Source: Mesostigma viride (lineage: Eukaryota; Streptophyta; Mesostigmatophyceae; Mesostigmatales; Mesostigmataceae). Taken from it: a stretch of 64,000 nt of DNA. Shown here piece after piece: positions 49,857-60,234 of this stretch (positions are counted from its first letter, which is position 1; every line of letters starts with the position of its first letter). Below the pieces are notes generated by a model. The model saw only the letters and a program-made list of their open reading frames with translations, was not told the origin of the DNA and did no database searches. The translations under genes and the position numbers were made by a program. The stretch covers positions 2,934,993 through 2,998,992 of the forward strand of contig RPFO01000154.1 of assembly GCA_009746045.1 (NCBI GenBank), in the 5' to 3' direction.

Positions 49857-50140
49857 GGAGGGAGGGAGGGAGGGAGGGAGGGAGGGAGGGAGGGAGGAGG
49901 GAGGGAGGGAGGGAGGGAGGGAGGGAGGGAGGGAGGGAGGGAGGGAGGGAGGGAGGGAGGGAGGGAGGGAGGGAGGGAGGGAGGGAGGGAGGAGGGAGGG
50001 AGGGAGGGAGGGAGGGAGGGAGGGAGGGAGGGAGGGAGGGAGGGAGGGAGGGAGGGAGGGAGGGAGGGAGGGAGGGAGGGAGGGAGGGAGGGAGGGAGGG
50101 AGGGAGGGAGGGAGGGAGGGAGGGACGGATGGATGGATCG
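49857..50140. repeat. GGGA microsatellite
   Basis: About 270 bases of GGGA units with two GGA interruptions end in a few GGAT units, just upstream of transposon X copy 2. Confidence 0.97.
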
Positions 50141-50441
50141 ATAGATGGGTTACAGTTTGACGTACGGTTTCCCCGAAATCCTTAAGGGGACGGGACACCC
50201 CCGAATTTTTTGGCGCCAAAAAATTCGCGCCGGAGCCGAAGGTCACAAATTTCACGTGCACGGTGCGCGCACCCCTTGCGGAAGTGGCCATGGCGACTGC
50301 GTTCAGGCGAAACTACCACACTAGGGCAGGCGAAATGCAAAAATTTTACTCGAATCTAAAAGGAGATGAGTTTATGATGTTATTTTGTGGCGGAAATCAG
50401 CTGGTTTACAATATCGCTGTTGTTTTTTTATGCCATCGGCA

Positions 50442-52408
50442 CGAGCCACGAGCCACGAGCCACGAGGTAGCCATGGCTGACGGCGGAGCTCATAACTTTC
50501 ACGTTTGAGCACCGAATTTAGCCGTGAATATCACAATCGATGCGTCTTTCTACGACGCACATGCTGATGTAATTTTCCGAAGCCATTACGCAATATACGA
50601 TGAGCAAACGCCTCTCGACGCAACGCAGCCTGGCGGCTGCGCTCGGCAATGATAATACGTCTGCAGCTTCGGCTGCAGCTTCGCCCACCGGCCCAGATGG
50701 CAACGGTGACACTAGTCGTGCACTGGTGCTCGCCCAGCCTCCCGGGCTTGCCTCGCCATCTGCCTCGCCTGACCCCAAGCGCAGTCGCTCTGCTGAGCCG
50801 CCCTGGGAAGAGACCTCCTTTGACGTCAACGCCTCCAGCTACTGGCTCCAAGGCCCAGGAGCCTTCATGGACGACGTGTTTTCCGGCAATCACGCCTCGC
50901 TTCTAACCCTGTGCGTGTACCTCACGTCCCACAACCGCGGCCGCTGGCCTGGTAATGGCCAGCTTGTCGACCCCGCCGAGGCTCTCCCAGTCCTTCACCG
51001 CATGAGTCGCCCCAAGCTTCAACGCTTCGCCCTCTGCTCCCTTGTTGGACGCTCCGAATCCGAGATCTGGGCTCCCAAACCGCCCCCCTTCCCCTCCGAA
51101 GCCTCCATCCGCACCCTCCTCAAGGAAGCTTTCGAGCAGCACGTGACCCCTCTTGCCGCAGATGTGGCGGCACTTGGCGGCACGCTGGCTGCTGAGCTTC
51201 CCACCATCCCCACCGCCACCGCCACCCTCCTCGCCTCCCCCCCCCCCCCCCCTCCGCCTCCACCGACTCCATCACCGCCCAGCTCCGCGACATCGACCAG
51301 CGCCTCAAGGATAATGCAATCGCTATCGAGGTCTTGCAGAACACAGCAGGCCTCACCGCCCAGGCAGTGAAGGACATTGCCGCCGAGCCAGCCCCGGCTG
51401 GTCTGGCCGGCGATGCTCCTCCCATCACGACCTGGGCGGACATGCAACATACCACCTCCACCACCTCCGCCGTCGCAGCCCAGCTCCAGCGGCAGACGCT
51501 TGACCTCCGCGAGGAGGCCGAGCTCGCCAAGCGCAGCCTCAACGTCATTGTCAAGAATCTCAAGATGGAGGAAGGTGAGAATTCCGAGAAGCTTGCGCGT
51601 GCTTTTGAGAGAGAAATCCTTGATCGCATGGGCCTTACTGGTGAGATCGAGCTGGCCGCCCACCGCCTTCCCCGCGCGCGGGGTAAGGCCGGGCCGCCCC
51701 CGCTCCTTCTCACCTTTAAGACCCCGGCGGACAAGATTTCTTTTCTCAGACGCCGCAAGCGGCTCGAGAAGACTCTCTTCACCCTTGACGACGACTTGAC
51801 CCTGGCACAGCAACAACGGCGACGGGAGCTATGGCCGACCTACCTCCAGCTCCGGCAGACCAAGGCGGGCCAGCCGGTGTACTGGAAGGGGGCGGCCATC
51901 TACGTCGGCCACAAGCCCTGGCAAGCGACCCCCTCGACCACCGCGGCCCCAGCAACTCCAGCCCCAGCCTAGGCCGGGGAATACAGCAGTAGTGTAGAAT
52001 AGTTAGACAGTGGCCTTGTACATGCCCGCCTACTACAGGCACTATACCAGCTGAGGCCTAGCCTTTTTAGTCATGTACATGTGTGCCTATGATGTGCCAC
52101 ACTCCAGACGATGCCTAGCCTTATTTAGTAATGCTGTGCCCATGCAGGGAGTCACTCTCTGCTGAGAAGCCATGCCATAGCTCTTGTATAGCCATGATGA
52201 TCTTCCCCCTCACAGGCATGCTCCCCCCTTACCCGGGCATAGCGTGATAGACCATGAGGGTGCGGGTGCCCTGGTGCACCTAGAGCAAGTGTTGTTTACA
52301 TTCCCACCCTTGCAGGAAGTAGCTTAGAATGTATTATAGGCTCATATGCCCCTTCTCAGGGCTATGTGCTACATATACTCCCAACGGAGTTATGTTCCTA
52401 ATTAATTA
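50442..52408 (+). mobile_element. Near-complete family A non-LTR element with target-site duplication
   Basis: The 1967-base insertion is flanked by ATCGGCA at 50435-50441 and 52409-52415. The uninterrupted site is in X copy 1 near 2740-2750. The 5' end begins with short CGAGCCA repeats and the 5' untranslated region shared with 57.1 kb and 12.7 kb. ORF1 follows, then a 3' region with the stem-loop ACTCC-CAAC-GGAGT at 52377-52390, and an AATTAATTA tail. There is no reverse transcriptase, so this copy must be mobilised in trans. Confidence 0.85.
50600..51972 (+). pseudogene. Family A ORF1p-like protein, one frameshift at a C run
   Basis: The start is MSKRLSTQRSLAAAL at 50600. The first part is disordered and Ser/Pro-rich and includes a basic PKRSRS patch. 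A conserved central block and a coiled-coil-like region with VLQNTAGLTAQAVKDIAAEP and LREEAELAKRSLNVIVKN follow. Then comes an RNA-binding-like domain (REILDRMGLTGEIELAAHRL) and the C-terminal block TLAQQQRRRELWPTYLQLRQ with YVGHKPWQ. The order, coiled coil then RNA-binding domain then basic C-terminus, is that of L1-type ORF1 proteins. The frame breaks at 51237-51252, a run of 16 C's; 14 or 17 would keep the frame open to the stop at 51972. The break could be real or a sequencing length error. Confidence 0.7.
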
Positions 52409-53589
52409 ATCGGCATGGGGGGTAATCTGAATTTTTTGGTCGCGCGGAATGAAATAGAATTCATGATAGCGGCTGTAAAATAGCGGTTTTGGGGGCTGTT
52501 CTGACCTTGAAGCAGGCATTAATATCGGTTGCATCGAATTCTAAACCGAGCGGGTGCTTTTTGCCAGATTTTCGGCCATTATCGGTAAGTAATTGTTCAG
52601 ACCTGCGCAGTGCGTGTCTGACCTGTCCATGGAAGAACGGCTGTTGTTGCGCGCCTGGGCGAGGGCCATTTACGAGGGCAAGGTATAGATTTGTCGCGAA
52701 CGTTATCTGCTATCGGTGCTTTCTTCTGTGAGCTCATCGTTCGAGGTTTTTTGCGTTCTTTTTGGGCAGTTTCCGCCAGCTAGCTCGCCGTCGCTTGCCG
52801 TTGTGTTGTCGAATACCTGGCAGCTTTAGATTGTTTTCGTTGATGTCGTGATCAGGGCCGCTTCAGTCGCAGCCTATAGCTCTTCGGGAAGGTATAAGGC
52901 ATTTCATAAAACGTGTTCTGGCAAGGATGTTGTGCGTATGGACGCTTCTTGTTGTTTGAGAGTGACGCACCCTCTCCTCACAGGCCGCAGCGGCATCACA
53001 GCGCTCATGCGGTGAAGGGCCGCCAATGGTTTCTTTGCATTTTATCGTGCAGGGATGGAAGTGTTATAGTGATGATGATGTTGGAGATATTGCATTTGTG
53101 TGACTGCATGTAGATAGCTGGCACCAATGGTTGTTTGAGCTTTCCTTTGTTATGATGATGTGACAAGACTACAATGTGCTGAGCCAACCATGGTTGACAT
53201 GCATGACTGCATGCAAGCTATATATACCATGTTCTTACTTGGTTCCTTGCCCTCCATAGTCCCAGTTTGTCATCCATGCCGGGGAGGACAGTTTAGGAGG
53301 TGTTGTTGTGTTGATTAGCTTGGTTGGCATCAACCTTACACTCTAACCTGGGAGAAACATAGGAAATGCCGCTTAGGCATGTTAGGGCTACCATCGTCAA
53401 GGCTATGCACATATTTACAAGGCTGGCCATGCTGGAGGGATGATGAAGACATATGAGGTGCGTGGCCACCCCTTTGTACTTTGTAAACATACTCTGCATG
53501 GTTTTGGTGCATGTTGGATGGCATATTAAGTGGCACTGTGGGGTTTCTAACTTACTGAGTGGTCCTTAGCGCCTTGTCATGTGGTCATA

Positions 53590-54100
53590 TAGGAAACCCA
53601 TCAACTTGAGCAGTTCTTGTCGCAATGACCCCCCACATTGAGCATGCGTTGCCGTCAGCGTGCAAGAGTTGATTATGTGTGCTTTGGTCAGTTTGCAGAT
53701 GTCTTTGATGAAGAAGGAGGTGCTAGTGTGGCTAAATGGTTACTCTAATTTCCTTGTAGCGTCTACATGGGTGGCTGTCTTGGAATGGTTGTAACTTGGG
53801 CAGTTCTTGTCAGAATGGCGTCAAACCTTGAACATAGGAGGTACCATATGTGCAGAGAATGGTAGTATGTGGTTTGGCCAGTTTTCATGAGGCTTAGATG
53901 TATAAAGGGGTGTTAGTTTGGTTAATTACTAGCTAAAACCTCCCTTAGCTTCGTCACAGGTGGCAATCTAGGAATATCCATCAAATAGGGCTGCGCTTGT
54001 CAGAATGACCTGAAAATTTGGGGCTGCATGTCCCCCAACCTCTAGTATTTGGGAATATATGATTTGGCCCTATTCCATGTGTTTATGATTTGATAATTGT
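53590..54100 (+). repeat. 190-base tandem repeats inside X copy 2
   Basis: CAGTTCTTGTC at 53611 recurs at 53801, and as a variant at 53991, with matching flanks, giving a period of 190 and about three diverged units. The copy 1 counterpart near 1540 has one unit, after which it carries the PHD-finger exon. Confidence 0.6.
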
Positions 54101-54447
54101 TTTTTTCATTAAAAAAGTACCCTTTTTGCGGGAAAATCCATCAATGTGTGTAAACATGATTATTTTGTGCTCAACATTAGGTAGCATTTCTCAAAAGTCA
54201 GGGAACTATATGGGAATATATGATTTGGTCCCAATATGTTTGCCCACTGCCCTAGGAAAAATGTGACTAGAATAGCGTCTTTTTCTATTTTTAGCGCGTT
54301 ACCGGTGCCCTGTGGGGGCTAGTACCCCCCCCAAGTGGCTGGAAATTTTTTTTTAATCATATTAATGGTCCCCAATCATCATTGGATTTTTAGCACATGC
54401 ATAGGTATGGTTTCCAGAAAAGTGCCCTTTAGGGGTGTCCCCTCCCC

Positions 54448-55108
54448 TTAAGGGGACTCGTCACCAAAACACCAAAAAATCAATAAAAATTCAAAACTCA
54501 CATTAAACCTATGCGAACAATGCCCAAATGGGTTTGGGGACCCAAAGTAGCATTTATGACGATTTGTCGTGCACTTACTTGGGGTATTACCCCCGGCATT
54601 TGGCTAAAAATAGCACAAGACGCTAAACCGTTTTTGCCACGCCACGGTCAATAGGAGCATCTGATTGACCTGCCCATACATTCCAAACAAGTTCCCCCTC
54701 TCCTCGACCGTTTGAGTTACTAACATGGTTCAGCGGGTCAGGTTTGAGAGATTTATTAATTTTCCCGCGAAAAAAGACCGTATTTTGGCGGGAAAATTAA
54801 TAACTCTCACAAACCTGCCCCGCCGACCCATGTTAGTAGCTCAAACGGTCGAGGAGAGGGGGAACTCGTTTGGAATGTATGGGCAGGTCAAACAGATGCT
54901 CCTATTGACCGTTGGGCGGCAAGAACGGTTTAGCGTCTTGTGCTATTTTTAGCCACATGCCAGGCGACATACCCCTAGTAAGTGCACGACAAATCGTCAT
55001 AAATGCTACTTTGTGTCCCCAATCACTTTTGGGCACTGTTTGCATAGGTTTAATGCGAGTTTTGAATTTTTATTGATTTTTTGGTGTTTTGGTGACGAGT
55101 CCCCTTAA
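54448..55108. mobile_element. TTAA-bounded palindrome built from two X-type ends
   Basis: The sequence TTAAGGGGACTCGTCACC at the left is matched by its complement ending in CCCCTTAA at 55108. The arms are about 320 bases each, with a loop of about 20 bases near 54770-54790. The arms contain GCTAAAAATAGCACAAGACGC, which resembles the terminal region of X (GCTAAAAATAGAAAAAGACG near 500-520). It shares its left TTAA with X copy 2. It is probably a foldback derivative of X. Confidence 0.8.
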
Positions 55109-55225
55109 ACCCTGTTTTTGTCGTACCATCCTAGCGGAGGAGGCGTTTTGATGAGTAGTGTAGTTAGAATTTTCTAGATAGCTTAGAGTTAGGATCGTTC
55201 CATCACGCGGCTTCCTCCACCCCAT

Positions 55226-57227
55226 TGAATTGAATTGAATTGTAACATAACTCCGTTGGGAGTATATGTAGCACATAGCCCCTGAGAGGGGGGCATATGG
55301 CCTATCATACATCCTAAGCTACTTCCTGCAAGGGTGGGGATGTAAAGGACCCTTGCTCTAGGTGCACCAGGGCACTTGCATCCCCATGATCTTCAAGCTA
55401 TGCCCAGCGAAGGGGGAGCCTGTCATGGGGGGGAAGATCAGCATAGCTATACAAAAAGCTAGGGCATGGCGTCTCAGCAGAGAGTTACTCCCTGCATGGG
55501 CACTGCATAATTAAATAAAGCTAGGCATCATCTGGAGGGTGGCTCATCATAGGCACACATGTACATGACTAAAAAGGCTAGGCCTAAGCTGGTATAGTGC
55601 CTGTAGTAGGCGGGCATGTACAAGGCCACTGTCTAACTATTCTACACTACTGCTGCTGTATTCCCCTAAGCTGGGGCTGGAGTTGCTGGGGCCGCGGTGG
55701 TCGAGGGGTCGCTTGCCAGGGCTTGTGGCCGACGTAGATGGCCGCCCCCTTCCAGTACACCGGCTGGCCCGCCTTGGTCTGCCGGAGCTGGAGGTAGGTC
55801 GGCCATAGCTTCCGTCGCCGTTGTTGCTGTGCCAGGGTCAAGTCGTCGTCCACGGTGAAGTGAGTCTTCTCGAGCCGCTTGCGGCGTCTGAGAAACGAAA
55901 TCTTGTCCGCTGGGCTATTAAAGATGAGAAGAAGCGGAGGCGCCCCTGCCTTACCCCGCGCGCGGGGGAGGCGGTGGGCGGTCAGCTTGATCTCACCAAG
56001 GAGGCCCATGCGTGCAAGGATTTTGCTCTCAAACGCACGTGCAAGCTTCTCGGAATTCTCACCTTCTTCCATGTCGAAGTTCTTGAGTATGGCGTTGAGG
56101 CTGCGCTTGGCGAGCTCGGCCTCCTCGCGGAGGTCAAGCGTCTGCCGCTGGAGCTGGGCTGCGACGGCGGAGGTGGTGGAGGTGGTATGTTGCTTAAGCA
56201 TGTCCGCCCAGGTCGTGATGGGAGGAGCATCGCCGGCCATGCAGGCCAGCCGGGGCTGGCTTGGCGGCAATGTCCTTCACTGCCTGGGCGGTGAGGCCTG
56301 CTGTGTTCTGCAAGACCTCGATAGCGATTGCATTTTCCTTGAGGCGCTGGTCGATGTCGCCGGCGGAGCTGGGCGGTGATGGAGTCGGTGGAGGCGGAGG
56401 GGGGGGGGGGGGAGGCGAGGAGGGTGGCGGTGGCGGTGGGGATGGTGGGAAGCTCAGCAGCCAGCGTGCCGCCAAGTGCCGCCACATCTGCGGCAAGAGG
56501 GGTCACGTGCTGCTCGAAAGCTTCCTTGAGGAGGGTGCGGATGGTGGCTTCGGTGGGGAAGGTGGGGGGGGCAGTGGGGAAGCCCAGATCGCGGCTTCGG
56601 AGCGTCCAACAAGGGAGCAGAGGGCGAAGCGTTGGAGCTTGGGGCGACTCATGCGGTGAATGATTGGGAGAGCCTCGGCGGGGTCGACCAGCTGGCCATC
56701 ACCACTGGGCCAGCGGCCACGGTTGTGGGACGTGAGGTACACGCACAGGGCTAGAAGCGAGGCGTGATTGCCGGAAAACAAGTCTTCCATGAACCAACCG
56801 GCGCTGCGTTGCCAGAAGCCGGGGCGGTTGATGTCAAAGGAGGTCTCTTCCCAGGGCGGCTCAGCAGAGCGACTGCGCTTAGGTTCAGGCGATGCAGATG
56901 GCGAGGCGAGCCCGGGAGGCTGGGCGAGCACCAGTGCACTACTAGTGTCACCGTTGCCATCTGGGCCGGTGGGCGAAGCTGCAGCCGAAGCTGCAGGCGT
57001 ATTTTCATTGCCGAGCGCAGCCGCCAGGCTGCGTTGCGTCGAGAGGCGTTTGCTCATCGTATATTGCGTAATAGCTTTGGAAAATTATATCAGCATGTGC
57101 GTCGTAGAAAGACGCATCGATTGTGATATTCACGGCTAAATTCGGTGCTCAAACGTGAAAGTTATGAGCTCCGCCGTCAGCCATGGCTATCTCGTGGCCA
57201 CCAGATTGCACCATACACCAGATTGCA
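55226..57227 (-). mobile_element. Near-complete family A element nested in a LINE 3' end
   Basis: The 2002-base insertion is flanked by CTCCACCCCAT at 55215-55225 and 57228-57238. It is in minus orientation. Its tail at 55226-55242 is AATTC-type rather than TTAA-type. The stem-loop ACTCC/GGAGT is at 55250-55263. The 5' end near 57195-57227 has a short repeat (CAGATTGCACCATACACCAG) not found in the 50.4-kb copy. Confidence 0.85.
55647..57057 (-). pseudogene. Family A ORF1p-like protein, several frameshifts
   Basis: The copy starts with MSKRLSTQRSLAAAL at 57057 and keeps the coiled-coil, RNA-binding-like and C-terminal blocks described for 50600-51972. The frame breaks near 56550-56575 and again near 56360, where a few extra bases lie in the stretch encoding QLRDIDQ. 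Its C run (G run at 56399-56412) is 14 long and in frame, unlike the 16-base run of the other copy. Confidence 0.7.
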
Positions 57228-57308
57228 CTCCACCCCATCCATCATGGAATATGTGCTACATGATCTCCCCACGGAGGCATGTTATAATTTAATTTTTTTT
57301 TTTTTTAA

Positions 57309-57599
57309 ATCCTAGCCGCAGGGTCAGGCTGTGTTTTGCGCCAAGATCTACCGTCCAACTAGTAGACGCCGATGGAAATGCTCAAACTGCATCCTCTCTT
57401 CACACGGTTCCCAAATAAATTGGCTTCGCAAATTCTTTGAAATGTGCTCCGCCAGATAAGAAACATCTGTTTAATTTATGCCATTAAATGAAATTATATT
57501 ATATATAACATGAATGGGCTATTAGGTTCCTCCCGTTAGGAGTTTCCATTGGTCTTATCGTAGTATGCCTGCCCACGCTCCTTGCTATGATATGCTCAC
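57309..57599. other. AT-rich intergenic, nothing recognised
   Basis: There is no recognisable gene. The stretch lies between the LINE 3' tail and a family B 3' fragment. Confidence 0.4.
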
Positions 57600-57814
57600 A
57601 TGGGTCTTATTGCACCCACAGTTTGCCGGCCGATCGTTAGCCTGTCCTTTTAGCTAGCCGCGCCCGATTGCAGCTGTGGCATGCCTTTGGCATGAAGGAG
57701 ACTGGGGGTCTCTGCCCTTTCTCCTGTAGTGCACACACAGGGATTAAAAGCACTTCCGTGCTCCGTGACTCCCCAACGGGAGCACGAGTTTAATTTTAAT
57801 TAATTAATTAATTA
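57600..57814 (+). mobile_element. Family B 3' fragment
   Basis: It is a copy of the last 200 bases of family B in plus orientation, with the terminal hairpin at 57758-57785 (GTGCTCC pairing with GGAGCAC) and a TTAATTAA tail at 57791-57814. Confidence 0.75.
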
Positions 57815-57919
57815 TCGTAGTATTGAGCTTTGACATAGCTCTACGTATATAGGTTTATAGCTGGGCGTTTGCTTTGATTTGAGTGATTTCACTCTGCTGT
57901 AAGTAATTATATATTTTTA

Positions 57920-58072
57920 ATATATAACATGACTCCGTGGGGAGATCATGTAGCACGTGTTCCCTTGCTTGATGGATGGAGATTAGCGAAGCCGCGAAAC
58001 CTAACTAAGCCAACTCTAAGCTCTAGAAAATCCTATCTAATCTACTCAGCAAAGCGCCGGCCCCTTCCTCCT
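57920..58072 (-). mobile_element. Family C 3' fragment
   Basis: The minus strand reads from a GGAGG-rich part near 58060 through TGAGTAGATTAGATAGGATT-like text to the family C terminal region near 57930-57950. Its stem has one mismatch. Confidence 0.6.
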
Positions 58073-58100
58073 CGGGGGGGGGGGGGGGGGGGGGGGGGGG
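58073..58100. repeat. G homopolymer
   Basis: A run of about 28 G's follows TCCTCC. Its length in the assembly may be unreliable. Confidence 0.9.
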
Positions 58101-58125
58101 GCTGGCGTGTGGGCCTGGACAATCA

Positions 58126-58430
58126 ATGAATTAATTAAGAACATACCTCCGTGGGGAGGGTATGTAACACATATCACTGAGAAGGGGCATATGGTTTTCA
58201 ATATATACATTCTAGGCGACAACCTGCAAGAGGTTGGCCGGTGTAAACTGCCACCTACTCGGGGTGCACAATTGAGGTGCACCTGCACCACCATGTATTC
58301 CAGCAGCTGTGCAAAGTTGCGGACATGGGGTGGAAGATGCATGATCATCGCTAGGCAATGGCTTGGGCATGATGGCGTCTCAGCAGAGAGTGGCTCTCTG
58401 CATGGGCAAAGCATGGCTGACTCATATCGG
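58126..58430 (-). mobile_element. Family A 3' end
   Basis: An AATTAATTAA tail at 58129-58138 is followed by the stem-loop CCTCC-GTGG-GGAGG at 58146-58159 and about 270 bases of the family A 3' region, in minus orientation. Confidence 0.65.
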
Positions 58431-58833
58431 ATGCAGTAGGGCTGCCCCATGGTCTAGAGCCCACAGATAGGCTTGGAACACATTTAGAGGCGCCAGTTTG
58501 GGAGAATTTAAATGCCTCTGAGCCCGGAGCCTGAGGGTTGCAATCCTACGTTGCCTAATCTCGTCCGTATAATGCAAGGCATACCCTTATTATACAAAGA
58601 CTCTAGCGACCTATGCGTGGAAAACCCTACGTTCAGGATAGCTGTTGATGAGATCCGCGTCACGCAAAGCCATTGACTAACTCATACTCCATGCCTGATT
58701 GGTTTGCATCTGCCAGCTCACATATCGGCCGCATTCTGGAATAGCTCCACGTTGCTGTATGAACCCCGACGTGTCATTATCTCCATACATGGCTGTCTCA
58801 TTAATAGCTACTGGCGTCTGGTCTATGGATCGG
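58431..58833. other. Intergenic, nothing recognised
   Basis: No gene or repeat was recognised between the family A fragment and the 3' end of the FAD monooxygenase gene. Confidence 0.5.
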
Positions 58834-60234
58834 TTACGCGTAGCTAGTGATAAGCTCGCGTATCTCTGCGGCCGTCTTCCGGAATAGCTCCATATCATTA
58901 TACGACGACGAGCCCTGACGGCTATTCAACTGGAACAGCCTCGCCACGCGCGCTATCCGACGACTTTCAAACAGCCTCAACGCCTCCTCAAGTGTGCTGC
59001 CCTCTTGGAGGCACCTGGCCAGCTGGTCCGCATCCTCCAGAGCCTGGTTTGCCCCCTGGCCGGACGCCGGCGACAGCACATACGCCGCGTCCCCCAGCAC
59101 CAGCGCGCGGCCGCCCATGCCAACCCAGCGATCCAACGGCGCTCTCTCCACCACAGGGGCGAGGAAAATTGTCTCCGTCGCCCTGATGACCCTGGCGAGC
59201 CCAGCAGGGTCCCCAGCACCCTCGACCAGGCCCACCACCGCGGCGCGGATGGCATCGGCGTCGGTCAGGTCCCGAAAGCTCTCTCGCTCAGTGCCTTTCG
59301 CCACCAACGCGACCGCCCAGTAGACACGACCGCTTCCTGCGTCCGTCACCGTGGACACAAAGGGCATTTCCGGGCCCATCTTCATGCCGAACTGGTTGGG
59401 GGACACGGCGCCATTGTCGACGAGCCCGTAGAAGACCACACGGCCCGTCCACTCGGGGGCTACAAATCTGTTGCCGAGGAGTGCCTGTGTGACAACGGAT
59501 CGGCGGCCATCAGCGCCGACCAGGAGCGAGGCGCGCTGGGTTTCGGCGCCAGCTGCTGACGATGACAGCGTGACCGTGAGCCCGTCGCTGCCTGGGGTCT
59601 GGCTGAACGCGGTCACTTTGGTGCCCAATTGGAAGGTGGAAGGGGTCGCGCGGAGCGCGCGGGCGAGCGCGGATTGGACGCGGCCCATAACAGTGAACGC
59701 GGTGGCGGGGACGCCGGCCTTGCCTACCTCTCCGAGCACGTTGGCGCCTCGGATGACCTCGTCAAAGGCGTCTCGGTTGATGTTCTTGAGCGCGGTCAGC
59801 CCGTTGTGAGACAGGAGCAGGCACACGCCTTCCTGAATCAGAGCGGGCGCGCTCTCGTACACTTTACAGGGGATGTCCAGGCGGTGCAAGGAGAGCGCGA
59901 CGCTCAGCCCGGCGGGGCCTCCGCCCGCGATCACGACAGGGTAATCCTGTTTTCTCAGAAAGTCCGCCGCCGTCCGCGACGCGAGCACGCGTACCGGCAG
60001 CCTGCTGCCCCGAGTCCGCGGGAGCGTGCTTCGTTGCAAGCTGCTATCCCGCAATATCGCGGACCACAGTGCTCCAGTTGCAATCCCCTTCTTGAAATCC
60101 TTGCCAGGGTGGACAGTTTGTTTATGCCCATGGCTACCTAATGCACAATAAAACTGAGGCCGGGTTTGGCTCACCATTACGTTGCCGGAACAGCTGGTTT
60201 GCATTGCCAGTCCCCCCGTTGGCGTCGCCATCAT
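58834..60234 (-). CDS. FAD-dependent monooxygenase, intronless, probably plastid-targeted
   Basis: A single uninterrupted frame of 466 codons. About the first 95 residues are rich in Ser, Thr, Arg and Gly with few acidic residues, consistent with an organelle-targeting peptide. The mature part begins with the FAD-binding Rossmann motif VVIAGGGPAGLSVALSLHRL (residues 100-119) and an acidic strand end (KVYES). A middle LLVGADGRRSVV is the family's DG motif. Residues 381-402 give the second FAD motif GDAAYVLSPASGQGANQALE. This is the PF01494 group, which includes salicylate hydroxylase-like and zeaxanthin epoxidase-like enzymes that hydroxylate or epoxidise using NAD(P)H and oxygen. The substrate cannot be told. 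It is the only clearly intronless gene in the window, so a retrocopy or a recent bacterial origin is possible. Confidence 0.88.
   Translation of the reverse strand: MMATPTGGLAMQTSCSGNVMVSQTRPQFYCALGSHGHKQTVHPGKDFKKGIATGALWSAILRDSSLQRSTLPRTRGSRLPVRVLASRTAADFLRKQDYPVVIAGGGPAGLSVALSLHRLDIPCKVYESAPALIQEGVCLLLSHNGLTALKNINRDAFDEVIRGANVLGEVGKAGVPATAFTVMGRVQSALARALRATPSTFQLGTKVTAFSQTPGSDGLTVTLSSSAAGAETQRASLLVGADGRRSVVTQALLGNRFVAPEWTGRVVFYGLVDNGAVSPNQFGMKMGPEMPFVSTVTDAGSGRVYWAVALVAKGTERESFRDLTDADAIRAAVVGLVEGAGDPAGLARVIRATETIFLAPVVERAPLDRWVGMGGRALVLGDAAYVLSPASGQGANQALEDADQLARCLQEGSTLEEALRLFESRRIARVARLFQLNSRQGSSSYNDMELFRKTAAEIRELITSYA

Larger units (their letters stand above)
50182..54451 (+). mobile_element. 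TTAA-flanked transposon X, copy 2, interrupted by a family A element
   Basis: It is bounded by TTAA at 50182-50185 and 54448-54451, both followed inward by GGGGA. It is an inverted relative of copy 1 (336-2998) and shares both ends, the subterminal palindrome near 50204-50227, and the interior at 52416-53640. It lacks the PHD-finger exon; in that place are about three 190-base tandem repeats. A family A element is inserted at 50442-52408. Without it the element is about 2.3 kb. No intact transposase was seen. Confidence 0.75.
55130..57308 (+). mobile_element. Family C LINE 3' end, interrupted by a family A element
   Basis: The segments 55130-55225 and 57228-57308 together reproduce the family C 3' untranslated region seen intact at 11050-11211, including the stem-loop and a poly-T tail. 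A minus-strand family A element lies between them. No coding sequence remains. Confidence 0.75.
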
